In this document: positions 22,242 to 34,200 of the stretch, piece after piece
How the letters are laid out: every line of letters begins with the position of its first letter
Numbering within the stretch: position 1 is the first letter of the stretch
Position numbers and translations under genes: made by a program
The notes under the pieces: model-generated
What the model was told of the DNA's origin: nothing
The model's database searches: none
What the model saw: only the letters and a program-made list of their open reading frames with translations
Origin: Eunapius fragilis
Lineage: Eukaryota; Porifera; Demospongiae; Spongillida; Spongillidae
Assembly (NCBI GenBank): GCA_963681505.1
Contig: OY811988.1
Location: 4,644,607 to 4,708,606, forward strand
Length of the DNA stretch: 64,000 bases
Direction of reading: 5' to 3'

Positions 22242-25200
22242 GTATGCAACCATCGCGGAAGTATACATGTATGCAAAAATAATAATCATACAATAACAGA
22301 AGAGAACAATGAGCGATGAGGTTGAAATGAGAGGGCAGGACACCGCCATACTGGCCAACAGCGAGGACTTTCTAAACGGTAAGAGAGTAAGAAAGCATAT
22401 TCCTTACTGGCGTTAATAAATATTGATACCCTGATTTTAATATTCTTAGCTGAGATAGCCAACGCAAAGAATGCTGGACGCTTGGAGTCAAAGGTTAGAA
22501 TTCTAACGATCTTCTTTTCTATATTTAACCTCCTGTGTGTCTTTGTCCTCGAGTTGGTTTGGCAAAGCGATAAAACGCTCAAAATCAATTATTGATTCGC
22601 CATGCTGCTGCTGATTGAACGATTGATTTGAATTAAAGTCCTCTAGAAAACCAATCATTGATTGATTCAGATTTGGCTTTTCATTGCGTGATAGCAAATC
22701 AAATGCCAGATAATGATATTATGAAACTGATGAACAACCTTAACGAACTGGTTGTACACCTAATCATCTGTCCAATCAGGAACTGCTATATAGGAATTGA
22801 CCTGGGTCGTGATTATCATTTTTAAAACGCGACCAGCGTATAACTCGCGTAGTAAGGAACGGATCGTTTAGCTCTTTGTTTCGATCGATTCAGAAGGCAA
22901 AGACGGTCATTTAAATGTTTTGTTCCAGTCTTCTAACTGTTTGCTATAAGACAACAAAAAATCTAGTGTTTAGGAATGGTTTTAAAGAGCGCAAATTATA
23001 CCAATAGCTTTAGAATCTCCTGGAAGGGTATCTTCGGGTATCAGATATACATAAAACGGATATGCGTAATGATTACGTAATATGGAGTGCTATGTTTAAC
23101 CGTTTCCATGGCGACATTTAAAATTGTGCAGCATTGGGATTTCATTTGATCGCAGTTTTGTTCACCACTTTTAGCTAGCGATGTTTATTTTTTAATGCGT
23201 GGGATATTGGAATTGGAGGCAATGGTGGTGTAAAAAGGATGGGTACAAGGTTTTGGGAAAAGAAAAATGAGACAAAAATCCTATATTTAACACATGAAAA
23301 TGTAACAGAACCAAAAGAAGTGCTAAATATTGGATTTTTGTCTCATTTTTCTTTTCCCAAAACCTGGTTCCCATCCTTTTTACACCACCATTGCCTCCCA
23401 CTCCTATATCCCACCAACTTTCTTGTTAGAAAATGTTTTTCTTTACTTGTTAATCTTATAACACAGAACTTAAAAACAGTCTTGTAAGACAGCAGAATTT
23501 AAAACGATAACGAGTTAATTATTAGATGTTAAAGCTTTAGTGCATATGTTTGTTCGATTTATCCTTTGTCATGCATCATATCATACGATGTATTCTAATG
23601 CAGGGTGTAAGTACCAACGATGTTAATGCACACCTGTTTAATGCATATCTGTTTAATGCCAAGATGGAAACATTTGTGAATAAGGAGCAGGTGAGTTTCA
23701 TATTCATGGTGCTGCTTCAAAAGTATTTTAGGATTTAATTTCTCAACATGTTACGCATGCTTTCAATTCACTATGACTACGGATCTTTAACATTTTTACT
23801 GTTCAATATTACCATGGGTAAAAATAATTCAGGGTGTAAGTATCAATGATGCTGCATCCCCCCATGACAATGTGTTTTTAATTTCCTAGACAAAAGCATT
23901 GGTGAATGTGCAGGTGCGTTTGTACTTAAGCATTTCATGTTTGTCTGTTCTCACTGCCATGATGATGAGTCCTAAAATGCCCCTTGTTTGTCAACTTGTT
24001 CTTTGTTTGGGCACTGTTTTAGGCTCCATTTCTGGTTAGTTCCAATGATGTATTGGTCCCCAGTACAAGTGTATCGCACATGTTTATTGTTCTTTGTTGT
24101 GATGGACACTAATGTAAACTAAAAAAGGCGGTAAGTTCCAATGATGTATTGCTCCACAGTACAAGTGTATCTCACATGTTTATTGTTCTTTGTTGTGATG
24201 GACACTAATATAAACTAAAAAAGCTGGTAAGTTAAGTTCCGATGATGTACCGCTCCCCAGTACAAGTGTATCTCACATGTTTATTGTTCTTTGTTGTGAT
24301 GGACACTAATATAAACTAAAAAAGCTGGTAAGTTCCAATGATGTATCACTCCCCAGTACAAGTGCCTGTTCATTGTTACCACGGATATTTGTGTTGGATA
24401 ATCTAGCCTGTAAGTACCAATTACATTATAATCCTCAATGCATTATATCATGTCTTTTTTGGGAACTGTTTTAGTTAAAGCTGGTAAGGCCAATTGATAA
24501 ACACTCCCCCAATATGCATCTTCACATGTTTATTGTGCTTTGTTATGATGGAAACTGTAATAGGTGGTAAGAGCCAATGATATAAAATTCCCAGCATCCA
24601 CCTTTTCTTTTTCATACGATCATATCTACCTGTTCTTTGTTTGGGTAATGTTTTAGCTCAAAAAACTGGTAAGTACCAATGATAAGTATAAGTGCATCTT
24701 CACGTGTTTATTGTGCTTTGTTACAATGGAAACTGTAATAGGTGGTAAGAGCCAATGATATAAAATTCCCCAGCATCCACCTGTTCTTTTTCATACTATC
24801 ATATCTACCTTTTCTTTGTTTGGGTAATGTTTTAGCTCAAAAAACTGGTAAGTACCAATGATAAGTATATAGCATCTTCACATGTTTATTGTGCGTTGTT
24901 GCCATGGGCACTGTTATAGGTTAAAACGTTGGTAAGAGCCAAAGATACAAATCTCCACAGCATCAACCTGTTCTTTTTCATACTATCATATCTGCCTATT
25001 CTTTGTTTGGGTAATGTTTTAGATTAAAAAAGGGGTAAGTGCCAATGATAAGTATAAAGCATCTTCACATGTTAAATGTGCTTTGTTGCCATGGGCACTG
25101 TTATAGGTTAAAACGTTGGTAAGAGCCAAAGATATAAAATTCCACAGCATCTACCTGTTCTTTTTCATACTATCATATCTGCATATTTTTTGTTTGGGTA

Positions 25201-28200
25201 ATGTTTTAGATTAAAAAAGGGGTAAGTGCCAATGATAAGTGTAAATGTATCTTCTCATGTGTATTGTGCTTTCTTGCTATGGACGCTGTTGTAGGCAAAA
25301 AAGTTGGTAAGAGCATATGATAGAAAATTCCCCAGCATTCACTTGTTCTTTTTCATACAATCATATCTGCCTATTCTTTGTTTCGGTAATGTTTTAGGCT
25401 AAAAAAGTTGTAAGTGCCAATAACAAGTATTAGTGCATCTTCACATGTTCATTGTGCTCTGTTGCTATGGACGCTATTGCAGGCAAAAAAGTTGGTAAGA
25501 GCATATGATAGAAAATTCCCCAGCATTCCCCTGTTCTTTTTCATACAATCATATCTGCCTATTCTTTGTTTCGGTAATGTTTTAGGCTAAAAAAGTTGTA
25601 AGCCAATAATAAGTATTAGTGCATCTTCACATGTTCATTGTGCTCTGTTGCTATGGACGCTATTGTAGGCAAAAAAGTTGGTAAGAGCATATGATAGAAA
25701 ATTCCCCAGCATTTACCTGTTCTTTTTCATACAATCATATCTATTCTTTGTTTCGGTAATGTTTTAGGCTAAAAAAGTTGTAAGTGCCAATGATTAGTAT
25801 TAGTGTATCTTCACATGTTCATTGTGCTCTGTTGCTATGGACGCTGCTGTAGGCAAAAAAGTTGGTAAGAGCATATGATAGAAAATTCCCCAGCCCTCAG
25901 CTATCATATCTGCCTATTCTTTGTTTCGGTAATGTTTTAGGGTAAAAAAGTTGTAAGTGCCAATTATAAGTATTAGTGTATCTTCACATGTTCATTGTGC
26001 TCTGTTGCTATGGACACTGTTGTATGTACAAAGCTGGTAAGAGCCTATAATGTAATACTTTACCAGTGAATTTTGCATGACTACCTGTTCTTTGTCACTA
26101 TGGATACTGTTACAAATGATGCAGAAGGTAGGTGCCAATGATACTACATTCTCCAGTCTATCTGAACATTGACTACCTGTTCTTTGTTACCATGGACGTT
26201 ATTTCTTAAACAATCCAGCGTGTAAGTGCAAATAATGTTACATTCTTCAATGTGAATTTACATGTCTAATTGTTTTTGTTACCACGGATGCTATTATAGA
26301 TAAGGAACCCAGTAAGTACCAATATTATTTATCAATGCAAATTTTTATGTATTAAAATGCAAATTTTTATGTATTTGTTGGGGCACTGTTTAGACAAAAA
26401 AGCTGGTAAGGCCAATGATAAACAGTCCCCTATACAATTGTATCTTTACATGTTTACTATGCTTTATTGTGATTCTACCTGTTCTTTGTCACCATGGATT
26501 CTGTTACAAATAATACAGAAGGTAAGTGCCAATGATATTATATTGTATCTTATCAATGACTACCTGTTCTTTGTTACCATGGACGTTGTTTTTTATGTAA
26601 TCCAGCGTGTAAGTTCAAATAATGTTATATTCTCCAATGTGTATTAACATGTCTACCTGTTTTTGTTACCACGGACACTATTATAGATCAGGAACCCAGT
26701 ACGTACCAATTATAATATATTTCTCAATGAAAATTATTATGTATTTTTTTGGGTACTGTTTAGATAAAAAAGCTGGTAAGGCCAATGATAAACACTCCCC
26801 AATACAAGTTGGATCTTCACATGTTTATTGTGCTTTGTTGTGATTCTACCTATTCGTTTTCGCTATGGATACTGATAAAAATACTACAGAAGGTAATTGC
26901 CAATGATACTAATTCACAAGCTAAACTTAAAATGGCTACCTGTTCTTGTTACCATGGATACTGTTATAAATAATACAGAAAGTAAGTGCCAATGATAGTA
27001 GATTCTAGAGTTAAACTTAAAACGTGGTTACCTGTTCTTTGTTACCATTGATACTGTTGTAAATAATCCAGCCTGTAAGTACAAATGATAATACATTCTA
27101 TTATCATTTCTACCTGTTCTTTGTTTGGGTAATGTTATAGATTAAAAATCTGGTAAGTACCAATGATGAGTACAAATGTATCTTCAAATGTTTATTGTGC
27201 TCTGTTGCTATGGACACCGTTATATGTAAAAAGCAGGTAAGAGCCAAAAATTTTACCTGTGAATTTTGCTGTTCTTTGTCACCATGGATACTGTTACAAA
27301 TAATATAGAAGGTAAGTGCCAATGATACTATATTCTCCAGTCTATCTGAACATTGACTACCTATTCTTTGTTACGATGGATACTGTTACAAATGATACAG
27401 AAGGTAAGTGCCAATGATACTACATTCTCAAGTCTATCTGAACATTGACTACCTGTTCTTTGTTACCATTAACGTTATTTCTTAAACAATCCAGTGTGTA
27501 AGTGCAAATAATGCTACATTCTTCAATGTGTTTTAACATGTCTACGTGTTTTTGTTACCACGGACACTATTATAGATAAGGAAGCCAGTAAGCACCCAAT
27601 GATGTTACGTTTCTTGTTGTTTTCAAACATGGTTACCTGTTCTTTGTTACTGTGGATTTTTATAAATAATATAGCGCGTAAGCTCCATTTCCACAATGTA
27701 CTCTTAACATGCCTGTTACCATGATAATATTGTTGAATTATCCAGCCTGTAAGTACCATTTATAATAGCATGTGATATTACAAACTATGATGATAATATC
27801 ACATATTTCTGTTCTTTTATATGGATAATTAATACAGACGGTAAGTACCAATAATAATGCATTCCCATGAATCATAGCATTGCCACCATTCATTGCTACT
27901 ATTCTTGAATAATGTAGGATGTAAGTATCAGTGATGTAAAACCTCCTATGTGTCTTAACATGGTCATCGGTTCTATGTTACTGCGATGAATGATCCAGCC
28001 TGTAAGTCATATTGATATTGCAATTCCCAATGTAAACATGCCTTCCCCTTATCTTTGTTGTTACATGGGCATTCAGCCTGTAAGTACCAATGATGCTACA
28101 TTCCAAATATACCATAATACTGCCTCCTTCCGTGATACCACTGTTGAATAATGCAGGAGGATGTACGTATCAATGATGTACAATTTCCAATGCATTTTAA

Positions 28201-31200
28201 CATGTCTGTTTGCTCTTTATTACCATGAATACTGTTATTGATAAATGCAGACGGTAAGTACCAAAATTACATGGGTACTACACCACCATGTATTGTATAA
28301 CATCGCCCATGGACAATATCATTAAATTATTCAGGATATAAGTATCAACAATGTAAAATCTCCACTGTATCGTAACATGACTACTAAGTATCTTAACGTG
28401 CATGCCTTTTATTCTACCATGGATACTGTTATGAATAATACAGACAGTATGTGCCAATTGTATTGTTTAATGATCTACATGTAGACTGATTAATTTGATC
28501 CCTAGAATTTATGATATAATATAAGTATTAGCAACAAAGGTTTAGTAAATAAGTGGGTGTGACCATTGAATAATCATACTAATGAGCAACAGTTTTTTTT
28601 GTTTTAATACTTGTGATTACACAAGTAATAAAAACATTCTCTATAGGAGAAGGTTGGTGGTATATAGGAATCAAAGGCGGTGGTGGTGTAAAAGCAAGGA
28701 AACAAGGTTTCTGATTGAAAAGGAAAAATGAAATAGACCTATATTAGCAAGCACATTTATGACAACATGTTGCTAATATAGGTCTATTTCATTATTCCTT
28801 TTCAATCAGAAACCTTGTTCCCTTGCTTTTTAAACCACCATCACCTTTGGTTCCTATGTACCACCAACCTTCTCGTATAGAGAATGTTTTTATTACTTGT
28901 TTCCTAAATTTTTCTGGTGGATTTGGTATTGTGTTTAGTTCTTGAACCGTATAGACCCAGATAGCAAAAACGTCAACTTGTGCGGTCATGACAGATTTAT
29001 TTTTGAATCTGCATTTTTGGGTATACCATTACACTAGTCCCCAGCCTACCTCCAGTGAGGACCATAGGGTGATAAAGGTTAAAAGTACTGGCTAAAGCGA
29101 AGCCATATAATACATAGGATAAATGTACCCTAAGTCTCACGCTTTTAAACCATGCACCGCAATACATTACCAAATTGACGTAAGCAACTTTGGCAGCGCA
29201 TACTATACTATAAGGCGGAGAGAGACGCATTATCTACCGCTGTAACTATTACAGAAACTATTCCTTCCATTTTAGCGATATCTCATAATTTTTGGATTCA
29301 ACGTTTATCGATGCTGTAACGTACCTTTAGGTGGTCGTTTTGTTGGTTCTTTCGGTACGTGCTTGACATGCACTCGTTTGGCAGATCTGGCAGCATCTGC
29401 ATGGATCTTTTCATATTTAGATGCTCGAATGGAATCAGAATTGTCCTATTGCATGCTAAAACCATCGAATTTGATAACGCTGGTTGTTTTATACCGGTGC
29501 GTCATGACCATTGTGATAGCTGATGTAATGTGCTATTTGTAGATCAACACCAAATAAGGAACTACTCGCTTTATTTAAATTGCCCGATCGGTTAGGCGTC
29601 TAACAGACACCCGAAGATAACCTGCCGACTCGTCCTGAAGCGATTGGTACACTTGGCGTGCTTTACAAACGTTCCTGTCGTGAGGTATACTATTGTAAAC
29701 CCCCGAACTACAACCGTTGACGACACACGAGTCTCCAAAATATTTCACAGACGAAAAGGGACACACACCCAACACGCATGCGCAATACATTACATCATTA
29801 TTTGCCCAGCCTATTACATAGCCCTCCCTCATGAAAGATACGTCCTCGTATCGACTTAGTGAGTAACGAAATTCCCGAACCAGTCTGGTTCTTTTCGCTC
29901 TCTAACTGGATACCGTCTCTGTTCTAGAGGGGAAGCTGCATCTTCTTCCAGATCATCTGGTGCAGGAGAACCCTCATTCTCTAGAACTTCTTGAATGTTA
30001 TCAGTCTCCTCAACTTGGCCTGGCAACTGACCCGCATTTTCCATCTCCACATCTCCCCCCTCTGATTTTTCTTCAATCTCTCTGACATGTGGGAGCGGCA
30101 TCTCATCATCCGTATCTTCCTCTGCGTCAGGATTAGCAGGGTATGTATTTGGAATTTGTACACTGACACGTAACTCCTGTGGTGTTGTAGCTGGTTGACT
30201 AACCTTGTGAAGGCGGACATCTGGGTTACAAGGTTTGAGGCGGTCAAAGTGCACAACTTGACGTTGCCTTCTCTTTGCTGTGTGCTGGATCCTGTATGTA
30301 ACATCTGAAAGTTGCTTAATAACCTCAAAAGGTCCTTGCCAAGATCTGTGCAACTTTTTACAGTTGAATCCTTTTTTTCTTGGAACTGCAGGGTTCCACA
30401 GCCACACTAAATCACCTGTGTTGAACCTTTCCCCATGAATCCTTCTATCATAGAATGCTTTCTGCCGTAACTGACTTTGTCCTGTCTTTTCCCGAACTTT
30501 GTCAAACGTTTGACCCATTCTCTTCTGTACTTTGGCGACATATTCACTGTGTGACACGTTTTCCTGCTGTGGTGTTCCACACAAGAGATCCACTGGAAGT
30601 CGGGCCTCGTAACCGTGCATAAGGTAAAACGGCGTATAACCCGTTGAAGCATGCACACTTGTATTGTACGCAAAACAGGCCATCTTTACATGCCTATCCC
30701 AGGTGAAGTGGCAGCCTTCCAACGCAGTAGCCAGGATGTCACACAGTGTCTTATTAAATCTCTCTATCTCTCCGTTGCAAGAAGTATGATATGGTGTAGT
30801 TCTGGTTTTCTGAATACTCATGGTTTTGCACAACTCTGCAATTACATCGGACTCAAACTGTGGTCCCTGGTCTGAATGTAGTTGTTCCGGGAATCCATTT
30901 TGGCAGATGTATTCTTCTACAAGAATTCTCGCTACCGTTTTAGCTTCCTGATTCGGAACAGCATAGGCTGACATATACTTCGTGAAGTGATCTCCAACCA
31001 CCAGGATGTACCGGTTGCCATCTTCAGACTCCACGAGTGGACCAAGAAAATCCATTGCCACAATCTGCAGCGGGGATCCGACCTTAATAGAGGTCAATGG
31101 GGCTCTCCTCTTGGGTGCTGGACCTTTTCTAGCAGCACAATCCCTGCATGTGCGACACCAATTGATTACATCTTTCTGATGACCAGGCCAGTAGAATCTT

Positions 31201-34200
31201 TCTCGTAACCTATGCAATGTCTTATCCTCCCCAAAGTGCCCTCCACATGGACCTTCATGCAACTGCCTTAACACTTCCTCTCTGAGGCTCTTTGGAACGA
31301 TGAGTTGCAATCTGTTAGAAGTTCCATCTTGATTTTCGAACTGCCGATACAGGACCCCTTCCTCCAGCCGTAGTTGCATCCATTGTTGAAACAGGGCCCG
31401 TGTAGCAGAACTGAACCCTTTTGTCTGGCCAACTTCTGGCTGCTTGGCCCCCTCCTTGTGTCGCTTTAAAACTGGTCCAATATCCTTGTCTTGTAACTGC
31501 AAGCTGGAGACATCCATATCTGACACTGCCTCTGGTAATATAATAGGCACCACTGCACTCTCACCTGAGGTGTGCGCTGTACCATCATGTACTGGGCACT
31601 TGCGGTTATTACAAGAAATACGGGACATAGCATCTGCATTGTTATGACTGCGACCCTCTCGGTGTACAATCTCATAGGTGAACTCTTGTAACTTCTCAAT
31701 CCACCTCGCGAGTTGGCCTTCTGGCTCTTTGAAATTATGTAACCACAGAAGTGAGCCATGATCTGTTCTGAGGCGAAAAGGTCTTCCCAACAAGTAGTGA
31801 CGAAATTTATTAGTAAAGACCACAACTGCTAATAACTCTCTCCTAGTTACACAGTAGTTTCGCTCCTCCTTACTGAGCAGCCTACTGTCAAAACAGACAA
31901 CCCTTTCTTTACCATCCTGAATCTGGGATAGAACTGCTCCCAGGCTGTGGTTGCTTGCATCTGTATCTAAGATGAAGGGTTTGGAGCTGTCGGGGTATGC
32001 TAGGATAGGAGATGAAGTGAGTTTTGTCTTTAGAGCACTGAAAGCACTCATGCAATCACTCGTCCACTTGAAGTCGCTTCCTTTTCTGGATAATTCGTGC
32101 AAGGGTTTGGCAACTTCCGCATATCCATGGATGAAGTGTCTGTAGTAGTTTGCCAGACCCAGGAATCCTTGCAACTCTACCAGGCAAGTGGGTGTGGGCC
32201 ATTCAGTAACCACTTTTGATTTCTCCGGGTCCGAAGTCACTCCTTGCTCTGACACTATGTGTCCCAGATAGAGTACTTTCTTCTGGAAAAACCTGCATTT
32301 GTCTGGGTTTAGTGTCAGCCCTGCTGCCTGAAGTCTGGAAAGGACCATGCTCAAATTATCCAGGTGCTCATCAAACGATCGCCCCATGATAATAATATCG
32401 TCGAGGTATACTAGGCAAGATGACCATTGTACTCCCGCTAGTACGACATCCATGAGCCTTTGGAATGTGGCCGGAGCGTTGCATAATCCGAAAGGCATAA
32501 CGTTAAACTCAAAATGACCATCCTGAGTGCAAAATGCGGTCTTCTCCTTATCCTCAGGGCATATCTCAACTTGCCAGTAGCCACTTGCAAGATCCAGAGT
32601 AGTGAACCACTTTGAACCTGCCAATGAGTTGAGCGTATCATCAATCCTTGGCAGCGCATATGCATCTTTACGTGTTAGTGAATTAAGTTTCCGAAAATCC
32701 ACACAGAATCGTAGCGACCCATCCTTCTTTTTCACCAGGACTACAGGAGATGCCCAAGGACTGGAAGATGGCTGAATTATGTTCTTGTCTAGCATATCCT
32801 GTAACACTTTCCTGCTCTCCTCTCGCTGATGGAATGGTGTTCTTCGAGGTCTCTGTCGAACTGGTTGTGCCTCTCTGTGTGAATATGATGTTGTAGTACC
32901 TTTGTCTTTCCTATTTCCTTCTTCTGAGGAAACACTGCCTCGTACTTAACCAGCACATCAAACACCCGCTTTCTCTCTTCTGGACTGAATTCTGCAGCAA
33001 TCCTTTGGGCTATCTCCCAGAGTTTTTCCTCCTTCTCTGGAGTAATCCTTGACTTTGTAGGTTTTGTACAGAAAGGCTCGCCACATTCTTCCATGGTCAA
33101 GGATCCAACAGTCACCCCTTCACTGCTCTTCAGTAGCTCCATCCTAGCTAAAGAGTCTCCACAGTACACCGTTATCGCCTCACAACTGGAATTCATCAGA
33201 CGCACCGGTACTGTTCCATTCTTTGGTATGACTAGAGCATTTGCAACCTGGATCGCCGCCTTCTTGGACATACTTGTCGAGTCTATCAGCCAAGGCCCTT
33301 GCTCCAAATCTCTCCCAACTAGTCCACAAACATCCACTTCATGCAAGGGTGGTATTTTGATGGTATTCCTTAATGTGATACAGGCTGTGGTGTACTTCTT
33401 TACCTGATCACGCTTTGGAGCCTTTCCTTCCAGTGGCAGAGTCATGCCTGGTTTACTCCTGACCACAATTTTCCCCTCAGCAGGGTCCAACACACAACCA
33501 TTCAGTACAATGAAATCCATTCCCAAGAGCGCCTCCATAGGTAATCCTTCCACAACAATCACTGGATGTGTGAACTCTCCATTCCCAAGTCTAATTGATG
33601 CCACCTTCATTCCTACAACTCTCATGGGATGCCCAGATGCATCAATAAGCTTTTCCGTTCCTCCCCATGCATCCAGCTCTCCACCTTCCGATTCCTCCCA
33701 CACATCTCTCCGCACAACAGACACGTCCGCTCCTGTATCTACTAAAAAACTGACGGGTACATTCGCCAGATAGCCTTGGATAAAACAATTTCCAGGACCT
33801 TTACTGGGAATTGTCAGCACTCGACTCCTTCCATTACCGGGTACCTCACATACCTGTCTAGCCCCCCCTATGACTCTGTAAGGGTAATCAGAACGCTCAT
33901 CTTTTGACATGACCTCATTAAATATATTAGTCCTACAGTTCCTAGCAATGTGGCCATGCCGCCCGCACTTAAAGCAACCTTCTCTTTTTGTGGCTCGACC
34001 ACTGCGTGCTGATTCTAGTTGCCGCAGGCGATTTTCATGTTCACTCAGTGAGCTCTTCATACTTGCAAAACTAAGCTCTTGGGAGGCTTTAAGACCCGCT
34101 ATCCCTTCAGCTAGCGTCTGAATGCTCTTGGCTAGGTCTGTTCCCTGTGAAGGTAGCCCCCTCTCAACATTAACAGGAGCACTCACGTGGACGGTTCGTC

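Noticed and set aside
23590..28450. CRISPR array
   Set aside because: Repeat units are degenerate, intron-like and about 90 bp, there are no unique equal-length spacers, and the sequence is from an animal.
29856..30200. Chromodomain or envelope gene at the end of the gypsy pol
   Set aside because: The C-terminal tail after the GPY/F motif is acidic low-complexity sequence without aromatic-cage residues, and no further frame follows before the LTR.
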